Shown in pieces: positions 41,890 to 50,406 of a stretch of DNA of 64,000 nt. Below the pieces are notes generated by a model that worked only from the letters and a program-made list of their open reading frames with translations, did not search any database and was not told the DNA's origin. The DNA is taken from the NCBI RefSeq assembly GCF_014876185.1, contig NZ_JADALJ010000001.1, positions 2,585,501 through 2,649,500 on the forward strand, in the 5' to 3' direction. How positions within the stretch are numbered: the stretch's first letter is position 1; every line of letters begins with the position of its first letter. A program made the translations under genes and the position numbers. This DNA comes from Rufibacter sp. LB8. Its GTDB lineage: Bacteria > Bacteroidota > Bacteroidia > Cytophagales > Hymenobacteraceae.

Positions 41890-42836
41890 AGGGCACGGGC
41901 CTGGCGGTGCAGGTACATGGGGTAATAGATAAAGTAAAAGCCAATAAAGGCCGCCGATGTCAAAATAATACTCAGGCTGGCCGCCATAGGCATGGTGTTA
42001 TGCCGCGTCACAAAGCTCTCTAAGAAACCGGCGGTAATGAAAATAGGCACCAGGCCAATCACAATCTTAATGCCCTGCTTGGCGCCCCGCTTGAAAGACT
42101 CCATGCGGGAAAAGGTCTTCGGGAAGAGAATGCTGTTGCCCATCACAAAACCGGCGCAACCCGCAATCACAATGGCTGAGATTTCCAGCGTGCCATGGAT
42201 CCAGATAGTCAGCACCGAGGTCAGGAGCACGCCCTGTTTGTAGAAGAAATATTGGAACGCGCCCACCATAATGCCGTTCTGCAACAGGGCCGCAAATGTG
42301 CCCACACTCAGCAACACGCCCATGATAAAGGCTATGAACGACACCCGTATGTTATTGATGGTGATGTAGAAAAACATGGGGGCCTCGTCCATCTTTTTGT
42401 ACACGGCCATAGGGTCCCCGTTTCTGATGTTCTCCAGCGTTTGGTTCACGTAGTTGTCACCCAGAATCAGGCGCACAAACGAATCATCATACGCCGCCGA
42501 CAAGGCCCCAATGAAACAGGCTCCGGCGAAGACCAGAAACGCATAGAACAGCTGGCGGTGGTGCTGGTAGAACAGCAAAGGCAGCTCCTGCTTCCAGAAC
42601 AACACAAAACGGTTCTTCTTCTCTTTCTTGTTCTTGTAAATGGTCTGGTGAATCTTGCCCGTGAGGTTGTTGAGGTAGGCCGTGTTGTCTGAGTCTGGGT
42701 AGAAGGTGCGGGCGTAGGCCAGGTCATCAGTGAGTTCAATGAACTGATCTGCGAGCTGGTCTGGGTTACGCGTGGCCTGGGTGGCGTACTGCTTCCATTT
42801 AGCTGAATTCTGTTTGATAAAAGCGGCCTCGCGCAT
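41886..42836 (-). CDS. Stage II sporulation protein M (SpoIIM) family membrane protein
   Basis: A protein of 316 aa from MREAAFIKQN, or 330 aa from the ATG at 42878. The shorter form is preferred: family members begin at this motif, and a TATATTTG (-7 type) box on the minus strand at 42864-42857 lies inside the longer N-terminus. Several membrane segments follow (FYAFLVFAGACFIGALSAAY; NIRVSFIAFIMGVLLSVGTFAALLQNGIMVGAF; WIHGTLEISAIVIAGCAGFVMGNSIL). The HGTLEISAIVIAG motif is the SpoIIM signature. It starts the cluster and diverges from the RDD gene. Confidence 0.88.
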   Translation of the reverse strand: MREAAFIKQNSAKWKQYATQATRNPDQLADQFIELTDDLAYARTFYPDSDNTAYLNNLTGKIHQTIYKNKKEKKNRFVLFWKQELPLLFYQHHRQLFYAFLVFAGACFIGALSAAYDDSFVRLILGDNYVNQTLENIRNGDPMAVYKKMDEAPMFFYITINNIRVSFIAFIMGVLLSVGTFAALLQNGIMVGAFQYFFYKQGVLLTSVLTIWIHGTLEISAIVIAGCAGFVMGNSILFPKTFSRMESFKRGAKQGIKIVIGLVPIFITAGFLESFVTRHNTMPMAASLSIILTSAAFIGFYFIYYPMYLHRQARAL

Positions 42837-42856
42837 TCCCGTCTTTTTGTTTAACT

Positions 42857-42864
42857 CAAATATA
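42857..42864 (-). promoter_or_regulatory. Possible -7 box of the SpoIIM-MoxR operon
   Basis: TATATTTG on the minus strand, 20 bp before the preferred start at 42836. No good -33 element is seen. Confidence 0.4.
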
Positions 42865-42902
42865 TTTAACTTAGGCAAATATTAAAGCCTCTCTCTCAAT
42901 AA

Positions 42903-43628
42903 ATGAACACCATTAAGGTTAAAACCACCCAGAATGTAGAGGTGGAGTACGCCATCGCCAGCGTGGGCGACCGCATAATTGCCTATCTGATTGATTTGGC
43001 CATCTCTATAGGTTGGTTTTTTGTCTGCATGATCATCTTTGTGGGCGTGGCCGCGGCTAAACCCAGTGAAAACTCTTACATAGTACTGGTGGTGCTTTTT
43101 CTGCTGCCGTACTTCTTCTATGACCTGCTCTGTGAAGTGTTTTTAAACGGCCAAAGCCTGGGCAAAAGGGCCAAAGACCTCAAAGTGATCAAACTCAACG
43201 GCCAGTCCCCCAGCCTGGGCGACTACCTGTTGCGCTGGATGTTCCGGTTGCTTGACATCACCTTTTATGGCATTGTGGCCATTGTCACCATCTCCATCAA
43301 CGGCAAAGGCCAGCGCGTAGGCGATCTGGCCGCCGCCACCAGCGTGATCAAAACCCAGCCCCTCCGCCGCCAGGACCCGTTCAAGGTAAAGCACGAAGAC
43401 GAATACCAATTGGTTTACCCAGAGGTAGCCGCCCTCACTGACCGCGACATGGCCCTCATCAGAAAACTGTTGTTCAAAGCCGTCACCCACAAAAACGAAA
43501 CTTTGCTGACCCGCATCTCAGAACGCGTGCAGGAAGTCATGGGCGTCACTCCCACCACCACCCACCGTGATTTCCTGAAGACTGTTATCAAAGACTTCCA
43601 CCATTTGACCGCCGGCGTAGAGGCGTAA
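42903..43628 (+). CDS. RDD-family membrane protein
   Basis: A 241-aa protein with the RDD domain in the first 160 residues: ASVGDRIIAYLIDLAISIGWFFVCMIIF (containing the R-D pattern), IVLVVLFLLPYFFYDLLCEVFLNGQSLGKRAKDLKVIKLNG and LRWMFRLLDITFYGIVAIVTI. A soluble helical tail of about 80 residues follows. It diverges from SpoIIM and belongs to the MoxR neighbourhood in many Bacteroidota. The domain is linked to ion or solute transport, without detail. Confidence 0.88.
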   Translation: MNTIKVKTTQNVEVEYAIASVGDRIIAYLIDLAISIGWFFVCMIIFVGVAAAKPSENSYIVLVVLFLLPYFFYDLLCEVFLNGQSLGKRAKDLKVIKLNGQSPSLGDYLLRWMFRLLDITFYGIVAIVTISINGKGQRVGDLAAATSVIKTQPLRRQDPFKVKHEDEYQLVYPEVAALTDRDMALIRKLLFKAVTHKNETLLTRISERVQEVMGVTPTTTHRDFLKTVIKDFHHLTAGVEA

Positions 43629-43677
43629 ATTTCCGTTTTGGGGCTCATTTTGGGAAATGAGGGCAAAAACGGGAAAT
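43629..43677. repeat. Family A palindrome
   Basis: Arms ATTTCCGTTTTGGGGCTCATTT and AAATGAGGGCAAAAACGGGAAAT with a few mismatches, at the RDD stop. Confidence 0.82.
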
Positions 43678-43726
43678 AAGTTAAAAGAAAACCCAAAAAC
43701 GCTGGCCAAATAAATGATTCACCAAC

Positions 43727-44395
43727 ATGGGAAAGCTCTTCTATTTATTCCTTTTCTCCTCCTTCCTCGCTTTGCCAGCAATGGCACAGAAAAAATGGGA
43801 AAAGAAAGAAAAAGAAATCTCTGAACTTCATTATAAGTATCAGAAGATAACAGCAGAGGAAGCTTATGAGAAGAAGCGGAAAGAGGCAGGAAATTTAGGT
43901 GTTGACAGAGAGCTTTGGGTTGTAAGCCAAGATGCGATAGAATCAAGCCTACAGGATCAAAATAGTAACAAACCGAAGGAGTATGGCCTTGCTCTACATA
44001 TTCCAGATAATTGGCTTGTGGCCATGCCTAATGGAAACAGATTCACTAAAATAAAGCTGCTTAACCTCTCTGACAGTGTAGTTCAAATTCCTAGGGCTGA
44101 TGCTACAATCCGTGATTTTAAAGATTACCTGAAAATCAATGGCAAGTGGGTAGAGCTACAGAAAAAGCGCAACACGGGTGTTGAATGCGGCAATAGCCTT
44201 TTCAATTCAGCATTAAAGAATGGGCATTCTTATGAACTGCACGCTGACAGCCTCAATGAACCCAAGGGTACTGAAAAGATGCAATATAAAATGTCTATTA
44301 CCGTCAATGGCGAAGAGACAGAGTCCAATGAAATCACCATTAAGATGTTCAAAAATCAGGTGACCCGGCTTAAAGAGGAAAGTAGAAATAACTAA
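43727..44395 (+). CDS. Hypothetical exported protein (222 aa)
   Basis: Signal peptide LFYLFLFSSFLALPAMAQ, then a highly charged region (KKWEKKEKEISELHYKYQK) and a beta-rich domain (YGLALHIPDNWLVAMPNGNRFTKIKLLNLSDSVVQI ... GKWVELQKKRNTGVECGNSLFNSALKNGHSYELH). I do not recognise the family. Its A+T content is clearly higher than that of the genes on either side, which may mark recent acquisition. It has its own terminator. Confidence 0.7.
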   Translation: MGKLFYLFLFSSFLALPAMAQKKWEKKEKEISELHYKYQKITAEEAYEKKRKEAGNLGVDRELWVVSQDAIESSLQDQNSNKPKEYGLALHIPDNWLVAMPNGNRFTKIKLLNLSDSVVQIPRADATIRDFKDYLKINGKWVELQKKRNTGVECGNSLFNSALKNGHSYELHADSLNEPKGTEKMQYKMSITVNGEETESNEITIKMFKNQVTRLKEESRNN

Positions 44396-44426
44396 CTGCT
44401 CCTGAATCAGCAACCCTTACCAACCA

Positions 44427-44463
44427 GAAATCCCAGCCACAAACTGCTTGTGGCGGGGATTTC
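44427..44463 (+). terminator. Terminator after the 222-aa gene
   Basis: Stem GAAATCCCAGCCACAA with TTGTGGCGGGGATTTC (one bulge), then T-rich sequence. Confidence 0.7.
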
Positions 44464-44465
44464 TG

Positions 44466-44511
44466 TTTTCCGTTTTCGGGCTCATTTTCAGAAACGAGGC
44501 CGAAAACGGGA
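44466..44511. repeat. Family A palindrome
   Basis: TTTTCCGTTTTCGGGCTC... and ...GAGGCCGAAAACGGGA, opposite loop orientation. Confidence 0.85.
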
Positions 44512-44514
44512 TTA

Positions 44515-46122
44515 CTACTCTGGGCTGTTCACCAACTGGAAAGACTCAAAGCTGGCAGAACCAGTGGCCGGACCTTTCACCACCAAACCTACGCGCACGC
44601 CGCGGTCCCAGGGCGGCAAGAACGCGCCACTCACGGCTTGGCCGTTGTTGAGGGTTGTCCAAATTGAGCTATTGGCGCTGTAGGCAAATTGCAGTTGATC
44701 TCCTTTGGTGGTGGTCAGGCGCAGGTGCAGATTTTCCTGGCTGGGCAGGCTAGCGCGCGAAATAATCTCGGTTTTATTGTCTTTGGTGGACCACAGCACC
44801 ACTTCGCCGTTGAGCAGAGACACGCCTACCGCGTGGTTAGGATCACCTACCGCCGCCAATCCGGCTGATACGCCCGAAGGTACTTGGTTGGGCGACAACA
44901 CGGTGGTGGCCGTGTAGTTTCCGCCTACGGTACGGCGGGTTAAGGCGCTGCCAATGCCGGCGGGCGCCGCCTGCAACGTCAATTTTCCGCCCTGCACCTT
45001 GGTGAACGGCGGCTGCGTCACAAACCACTGCCAGTCCTGGTGCAAGGTGGTGCTGGTGAATTCGTCCTGTATATTCAAGCTCTCTGGCGCATTGGTTTTG
45101 TGCGGGGCAGTGGCGGTCAAGATGGGTGAGTTGGTTTTAAAGGTAGGCCAGCCATCGGTGCCCCACAAAATCTCGTCTAGCAAACCTTGGCGGCCGGGGT
45201 AAACGGTGATATTGGCGCTGTAGGCGTGGTACAGGAAATAATCTTGCCCAGCTTCTGTGGTCACCACCGTGCCGTGGCCGGGGCAAGTCCAGCTTTCGTT
45301 TTTCTTCATGATGGGGTTGCCGGCAAATTTCTCCCATGGCCCGCGCAGGTTTTTGGCGCGCGCCACGCCTACGCCGTAGGTACACTGGCGGCCGCAGCAG
45401 GCGTCACCTGCGTAGAACATATAGAAATAGCCATTGCGGTTCACCAGCGCCGAGCCTTCCACCAAGCCGCCTTCCCAGGTGCCTTTGTCGTTCCGGAACA
45501 ATTCAAATTTCTCACCGGTAAGGGCGGTGCGTTCCTCGTTCATGCGCTGGCCCCAGAGCGGGGTAGGCAAGCCTTTGCTGTTGCCGTCTTCCTTCCAGAT
45601 TAAGTACAAGTCGCCTTTTTCGTCTCTGATGGGGAAACCGTCAATAGAACCTACTTCCTGACAGACCAAGGGACCATGATCGGTGTACGGACCGGTTGCT
45701 TTAGAAGAACTGGCGACGCCCACGCACAGGTTTCCGCCTTTTTTCTTGGCGGTGTAATAGATGTAGTAGCGGCCTTTTTCATACGAGATTTCAGGCGCCC
45801 AGAAATGTGCCTCGGCCCAGGCCGGAGGCTCTTTCGGGAACACATGGCCCACCGTTTCCCAGTCCACCAGGTTTTTGGAATGCAGAATAGGGTACAGCGG
45901 CGCCCACTCAGAAGACGTGGCTGTGGCCCAGTAATCTGACCCTACGCGCACCACCGACGGGTCTGCGTAATCGCCGGGCAACACGGGGTTGGTATAGGTA
46001 ACCGTTAGGGTTGACGAAGTAGCACTAGTTTCTGTGTTAGTACCCGCCGGCTGCTTCACGCTGCAACCAGAAACCCACAGCCCCAACAGCGCCGCAGAAA
46101 TGGATAGGAACTTATTTTTCAT
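44515..46122 (-). CDS. GH43 lipoprotein with C-terminal beta-sandwich domain
   Basis: A 535-aa lipoprotein from MKNKFLSISAALLG (lipobox VSGCS). GH43 five-blade propeller residues are visible: base Asp in DYADPSVVRV, middle Asp in GSIDGFPI, and acid Glu in WEGGLVEGSALV. From about residue 350, a jelly-roll domain of the GH43 C-terminal type follows (LNIQDEFTSTTLHQDWQWFVTQPPF ... GVRVGLVVKGP). The enzyme should remove arabinofuranose, xylose or galactose residues at the cell surface. Two upstream in-frame ATGs are possible starts but lack signal character. Confidence 0.9.
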   Translation of the reverse strand: MKNKFLSISAALLGLWVSGCSVKQPAGTNTETSATSSTLTVTYTNPVLPGDYADPSVVRVGSDYWATATSSEWAPLYPILHSKNLVDWETVGHVFPKEPPAWAEAHFWAPEISYEKGRYYIYYTAKKKGGNLCVGVASSSKATGPYTDHGPLVCQEVGSIDGFPIRDEKGDLYLIWKEDGNSKGLPTPLWGQRMNEERTALTGEKFELFRNDKGTWEGGLVEGSALVNRNGYFYMFYAGDACCGRQCTYGVGVARAKNLRGPWEKFAGNPIMKKNESWTCPGHGTVVTTEAGQDYFLYHAYSANITVYPGRQGLLDEILWGTDGWPTFKTNSPILTATAPHKTNAPESLNIQDEFTSTTLHQDWQWFVTQPPFTKVQGGKLTLQAAPAGIGSALTRRTVGGNYTATTVLSPNQVPSGVSAGLAAVGDPNHAVGVSLLNGEVVLWSTKDNKTEIISRASLPSQENLHLRLTTTKGDQLQFAYSANSSIWTTLNNGQAVSGAFLPPWDRGVRVGLVVKGPATGSASFESFQLVNSPE

Positions 46123-46187
46123 AGAACGAATATTCATGTGTTGACAAGAAGATCTGAGTGTTAAAAAGCATAAAACACCATCCGTTT

Positions 46188-46278
46188 TTGTCATCCTGCA
46201 AGGATCTTGGTGGCAAACTGCAGCAGCGTTTTATACCTGCTTTTCTAGCTTGTCCACAAGGTCCTTTCAGGATGACAA
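46188..46278. repeat. TGTCATCCTG-type inverted repeat
   Basis: TTGTCATCCTG + CAAGGATCTTG (46188-46209) is nearly complementary to CAAGGTCCTTT + CAGGATGACAA (46257-46278), 19 of 22 positions. Related pieces are at 29501-29600. Confidence 0.7.
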
Positions 46279-46305
46279 AGTAGCGTAAAGAGAGAATTAT
46301 CTTGC

Positions 46306-47502
46306 TTACTTCTGCACAGAGAATTTGTAGCTGCTGCTGGTTTTGTAGGTTTCGCCGGGCTTCAGCACTGTGCTCGGGAAGTTGGGCTGGTTTGGTGAAT
46401 CTGGAAAATGCTGCGTCTCCAGGCAGAAGGCCGTTCTGTAATCATCTTTGCTGCCGCCTTTGAACGTGTTCTGGCTTTTCATGAAATTGCCGCTGTAAAA
46501 CTGCAGACCGGGCTCTTGCGTGAGCACTTCCAGCACAATTCCGCTTTTGTCACCAATGGCGGTGGCTGCTTTGAACAGGCCGGTATCAGTGCTTTGGTTC
46601 AACACGAAATTGTGGTCATAGCCCGCGCCATTCTTGAGCTGCTCGTTTTTGTCATTGATTCTGGCGCCAATAGCGGTGGGGTTCTTAAAGTCAAACGGCG
46701 TGCCAGCCACCGGCTCAATTTTCCCGGTCGGGATTAAGGTAGCATCAATGGGTGTGTAGGTATCAGCGTTTACTTGCAGGGTGTGGTTGAGAATGGTGCC
46801 GCTGCCCTCGCCGTTGAGGTTGAAGAACGCATGGTTTGTGAGGTTGACCACGGTGGTTTTGTCAGTGGTAGCCTCGTAGTCCATGGTTAGTTGGTTGTCA
46901 TCGGTGAGTGTATAGGTCACCTTGGCGGTCAGGTTACCAGGGAATCCTTCTTCCATGTCTTTGGACGTGTACGTGAGCACAATGGTGTTGGCGCTGGTCT
47001 GCTGGGCCTGCCACACTACATCCTGAAAGCCTTTTTTGCCGCCATGCAATGTGTTGGGTGCGTTATTGATGGGCAGCGTGTATTCTTTGCCTTCCAAGGT
47101 GAACTTGCCTTTAGCAATGCGGTTCCCGAAGCGGCCGATGGTAGCCCCGAAATACGGTTCTGAGGAACTCTCAAACGCGGTGGCGCTGGGCAAACCAACT
47201 ACTACATCAGTCATTTTGCCGTTTTTGTCTGGTACCCAGAGGCCTACCAAACGGCCGCCGTAATTGGTGAAGGTGGCTTTGGCATTGTTTTTATTGGTGA
47301 GGGTGTAAAGGCGCATCTCCTGGCCGTCTTTCAATTTCCCGAAGGGCTCGCCGTTCAAGTTTTCCATGTTTTTGGTTTCTGTGGTGGTGGCTGTTTCCGT
47401 TTCCTTGGTCTCCGTTTTGGTAGAGCAACCCACCAGGCCGGTCACGGTCATGCTGGCCAGGGAAAGGGACAGCAATGTCTGCTGTAAGGTTTTTTTGTTC
47501 AT
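46306..47502 (-). CDS. galM: Aldose 1-epimerase (galactose mutarotase), lipoprotein
   Basis: A 398-aa protein from MNKKTLQQTLL with a lipobox (VTGLVGCS), so it acts outside the cytoplasm. Epimerase motifs: ATFTNYGGRLVGLWVPDKNGK, YFGATIGRFGNRIAKGKF, NNAPNTLHGGKKGFQDVVW, LTNHAFFNLNGEGSG, and VLTQEPGLQFYSGNF with the catalytic Glu region later. It converts the beta anomer released by the surface glycosidases to the alpha form used by GalK. It lies 35 bp after a GH43 gene. Confidence 0.93.
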   Translation of the reverse strand: MNKKTLQQTLLSLSLASMTVTGLVGCSTKTETKETETATTTETKNMENLNGEPFGKLKDGQEMRLYTLTNKNNAKATFTNYGGRLVGLWVPDKNGKMTDVVVGLPSATAFESSSEPYFGATIGRFGNRIAKGKFTLEGKEYTLPINNAPNTLHGGKKGFQDVVWQAQQTSANTIVLTYTSKDMEEGFPGNLTAKVTYTLTDDNQLTMDYEATTDKTTVVNLTNHAFFNLNGEGSGTILNHTLQVNADTYTPIDATLIPTGKIEPVAGTPFDFKNPTAIGARINDKNEQLKNGAGYDHNFVLNQSTDTGLFKAATAIGDKSGIVLEVLTQEPGLQFYSGNFMKSQNTFKGGSKDDYRTAFCLETQHFPDSPNQPNFPSTVLKPGETYKTSSSYKFSVQK

Positions 47503-47536
47503 AGTTCTAGCGATGTATCTTATACGTAGGTTCTGA

Positions 47537-48634
47537 TTATTCCTGATTTTTTTGCCCCGACGGTACCGCCAATGGCACGCCCGCCGGCACCGGCTCGCCA
47601 AATACCGGCAAACCAGTGGCGCTCCAGGTGAATTTCTGCATTCTGATGTCGCGCTGCCAGCCGGGGTTCACGGTTTTCTTGGAATGGTAGAGAATCCAGT
47701 CTTCAGAACCGTCCGGTGACGTGGTGAAACTGCAATGCCCCGCCCCCAGCACCTGCGCCGTGCCCTGAAAAACCGGTCCGGCGCTTTTGGTCCAGTTCTG
47801 CGGTTGGGTGGGGTCTGCCAAGGTGTCTGTGAGCAATAAATAGCCCAGCCGGTATTCCTTCAGCCAAGACTCCCGCGTAGAATAAATAATGAAGGCTTTC
47901 TCTTTCTTTTTGAGCATCTCGGGGCCTTCCTGCAAATCCAGTTCCCCGCCCGTTTCCCAGTCCGCCACCGGCGACGATAGTTTCACGCGCGTAGAACTGA
48001 TGGTGTAAGGGTTTTGCATGCGGGCGATGTATAGATGTTGCTTGGTTTTGTCTGTGGCTGCGTTTTCTTCCCACCCGCTCCATACTGCATACAATTGTCC
48101 GTTCAAAGAAAACGGCGACAAGTCAATGGCCCATTTAATGCTAGCCGTGTCTTGCAGATGATCACCGGTATGCAGCATGCCTTTGTCTGCGTAAGGCCCA
48201 AAGGGGTCATCAGACACAGACTCCAACACGCCTGAGCGCTGGTACAGAAACGGCCCGCCTTCCTTTCTGCCCGCCGTGTAATAAATATACCATTTGCCTT
48301 GCAGAAAATGAATCTCCGGCGCCCAGAGATTGCTGGAGTTCCAACCCGTGGCCGGGGCCTTCCAGACGGGCACTCGTTCCCCAAACTTGGTCAGCACCGG
48401 TGATTTTGACACGTAGATACCGCCTTTGGTGACGCCGCAAGAATAGTACATACCGTCCTGCTTAATTACCCACGGGTCTGCGCCATCTGCAATGGGATTG
48501 GTGAAAAATTGCGTGGCCTGTGCCGTTGGTTTGGTGGTGGTCACGGTACCCGACGGTATAGTGCGTGGAGCACAACCAAACAGTACCGCCTGGCACAAAC
48601 CTAAAACCAACACCTTTAAGGCACTCTTTTTCAT
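47537..48634 (-). CDS. GH43 lipoprotein, paralogue of the 50407 enzyme
   Basis: A 365-aa lipoprotein (lipobox VLFGCAP). Catalytic residues fit GH43: Asp in GADPWVIKQDG, Asp in IKWAIDLSPF, and Glu in LQEGPEML. Segments are shared with the protein at 50407: WAPEIH, KWYIYYTAG, WSGWEENA, GAGHCSF, DWILYHSK, RMQKFTW, FGEPV. It is encoded 35 bp upstream of galM. Probable alpha-L-arabinofuranosidase or galactan-side exo-enzyme; substrate cannot be read from sequence. Confidence 0.9.
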   Translation of the reverse strand: MKKSALKVLVLGLCQAVLFGCAPRTIPSGTVTTTKPTAQATQFFTNPIADGADPWVIKQDGMYYSCGVTKGGIYVSKSPVLTKFGERVPVWKAPATGWNSSNLWAPEIHFLQGKWYIYYTAGRKEGGPFLYQRSGVLESVSDDPFGPYADKGMLHTGDHLQDTASIKWAIDLSPFSLNGQLYAVWSGWEENAATDKTKQHLYIARMQNPYTISSTRVKLSSPVADWETGGELDLQEGPEMLKKKEKAFIIYSTRESWLKEYRLGYLLLTDTLADPTQPQNWTKSAGPVFQGTAQVLGAGHCSFTTSPDGSEDWILYHSKKTVNPGWQRDIRMQKFTWSATGLPVFGEPVPAGVPLAVPSGQKNQE

Positions 48635-48830
48635 TTCAGTTATAAGATTTTTCTGACTGTATCGAATAAAATATTCACTCCCCGTTTCCTTGGTTTCTCC
48701 CCCGACAAATCAACGTGTACTTGTGGATCCAACCACATTTCTTCCGGCCTACCCGCTAATCCGGATTTCTCATTCCAGATTCTATCTGTCGGGGATTTAT
48801 CAATCACCATTTTTAAAAGCTTTTGTCATG

Positions 48831-48913
48831 GGGATTACAAATCCCTGACAGAGTGGTTCGGGATTGGTAAATCCCGAACAGCGTTTGGTTGGTAAATCCC
48901 AAACAGCGTTTGG
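48831..48913. repeat. GGGATT/AATCCC palindromes and a 25-bp tandem duplication
   Basis: GGGATTACAAATCCC (48831-48845) and CGGGATTGGTAAATCCCG (48859-48876) are palindromic. The 24-bp unit beginning TGGTAAATCCC at 48865 recurs at 48890 with one change, period 25 bp. Confidence 0.75.
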
Positions 48914-48937
48914 GAATTTTCTAGATAAAGGTCCAGC

Positions 48938-48981
48938 TTCCGTTTTCGGCTTCGTTTACAGAAATGGAGCCGAAAACGGAA
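48938..48981. repeat. Family A palindrome
   Basis: TTCCGTTTTCGGCTTCGTTT and AAATGGAGCCGAAAACGGAA, opposite loop orientation (ACAG). Confidence 0.85.
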
Positions 48982-49021
48982 ACCTAAACTCCTGTTTAGT
49001 TTGCTGAAACGGCGGCGGCTT

Positions 49022-50185
49022 TTATTCAATGACTATACCCGGATTATTTGAAGTTGCGTACACTTTAATCATGTCTACTTCCTCTTGGCTGTACGGCGTG
49101 CCGTCTTGCCGGAAGATGTCATGGAACCAGACCTCGGGCTCAGCGGTGTATTGCTTGTCCCAGCTGTCCCAGGGGTAAATGGTGTTGGTTTTCCCAGCCA
49201 CGAAGCCCCAGTTCATCATGCCCACATTGTGCTTCTGCGCAATAGGAAGCGAGCTCTGGAAGGTGCTGCCGTTGGGGCGGGCCATGTACTCAGTGCAGAG
49301 CATGGGGCGGCCGTAGCGCTTAAGCCAGTTAATGCGTTTTTCCAGTTCCTGCCCGTTGTCATAGTTGTGGAAAGAGATGATGTCAGACTCGTCTACCATT
49401 ACTTTCTGAATGGCGGTGAGCGAGTCATGGGATTCCCAGTTCCCCATCCAAATGGCGGAAGTCACGGGTTGCGACGGGTTCACGGCGCGCGCCCACACAA
49501 AGCTTTTCTTGAGCAGCGGCAGCACCAAATCTAATTTATTGGGCAGTTCCTGTTTGCCGTAGGCCGAGCCGTGGTTCTGGTTGTAGGGTTCGTTCCAAAT
49601 GTCCCAGGCCAGCACGCGGTCATCTTGCGCAAATTTCAGCATCACGCCTTTCACGTAGCGCTCCAGGCGCGGGTGCTGCGAAGAATCCTGCAACCCCGCT
49701 GAGCCGGGGCTCTGCACCCAGCCCGAGTTGTGCACGTGCGGTTTGGGATCACGTTGCTTGCCTATTTTTGGGTTCGGGTCCCAGACGGAGTCAAAGAACA
49801 CCAGCATGGGTTTGATGTTGTGCCGCTCGGCAATGCTCAGAAACGTGTCAATGCGCTGGAGGAAACCAGCGGAATCCTGCTGCCAGAGCAAATCATGCAG
49901 GTACACGCGAGCCGTATTCATGCCAATGGACTTCGCCCAGCCCAACTCCCGGGAGATGGTGGCGGTGTCAAAAGTTTCGGCTTGCCACATCTCCAGTTGG
50001 TTAATGGCAGTGCTGGGCGTAAAGTTGGGCCCGATGAGGAAGCCTTGTTTGTCATACCACGCGTGGGCTTGTTCCTTAGACCAGATGGCGCGGGGCTTCA
50101 CTGGTTTTTCCTGGGTGGTTTTGAAACAGCTTTGCGTGAGCAGGCCGCAGCACAGCGCCAGCAGGTAGAGTAGATTTTTTTTCAT
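49022..50185 (-). CDS. GH5-like (cellulase-family) secreted glycoside hydrolase
   Basis: A 387-aa lipoprotein from MKKNLLYLLALCC (lipobox LTQSC). A TIM-barrel clan A enzyme: the acid/base Glu is in LAWDIWNEPYNQN and the nucleophile Glu in RPMLCTEYMARPNG; WAKSIGMNTARVYLHD and DIISFHNYDNG are strand-end motifs. Relatives are often annotated cellulase or 1,4-beta-xylanase, but the subfamily sets the substrate and I cannot name it. An in-frame ATG 17 codons upstream lacks signal features. Confidence 0.82.
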   Translation of the reverse strand: MKKNLLYLLALCCGLLTQSCFKTTQEKPVKPRAIWSKEQAHAWYDKQGFLIGPNFTPSTAINQLEMWQAETFDTATISRELGWAKSIGMNTARVYLHDLLWQQDSAGFLQRIDTFLSIAERHNIKPMLVFFDSVWDPNPKIGKQRDPKPHVHNSGWVQSPGSAGLQDSSQHPRLERYVKGVMLKFAQDDRVLAWDIWNEPYNQNHGSAYGKQELPNKLDLVLPLLKKSFVWARAVNPSQPVTSAIWMGNWESHDSLTAIQKVMVDESDIISFHNYDNGQELEKRINWLKRYGRPMLCTEYMARPNGSTFQSSLPIAQKHNVGMMNWGFVAGKTNTIYPWDSWDKQYTAEPEVWFHDIFRQDGTPYSQEEVDMIKVYATSNNPGIVIE

Positions 50186-50213
50186 AGAAGAAGGTTGGTG
50201 TACTGTTTTTTTT

Positions 50214-50267
50214 AAGGTTTCTGTTTTCGAGCTCATTTCTAAAAATGAGCCCGAAAACAGAAACCTT
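50214..50267. repeat. Family A palindrome, longest copy
   Basis: 54 bp: left arm AAGGTTTCTGTTTTCG + AGCTCATTT, right arm ending AAAACAGAAACCTT; outer pair CTG/CAG, one inner mismatch. Confidence 0.9.
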
Positions 50268-50351
50268 CTTTTAGAAAGCTGTTAGGCCAACCACTAACCT
50301 CCTCCACCTAGCTGAGGCAATTTGTAGTCAGTTCTTTATAGCTTCACCCTT

Positions 50352-50397
50352 TTCCCGTTTTTGGCTTCGTTTCTGGAAATGAGGCCAAAAACGGGAA
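50352..50397. repeat. Family A palindrome
   Basis: TTCCCGTTTTTGGCTTCGTTT, loop CTGG, AAATGAGGCCAAAAACGGGAA; second copy in the same gap. Confidence 0.85.
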
Positions 50398-50406
50398 GAG
50401 AAGTTG

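Larger units (their letters stand above)
48635..49021. other. 387-bp gap within the glycan locus
   Basis: Contains a GGGATT/AATCCC repeat cluster (48831-48913) and a family A copy (48938). No gene is supported. Confidence 0.7.
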
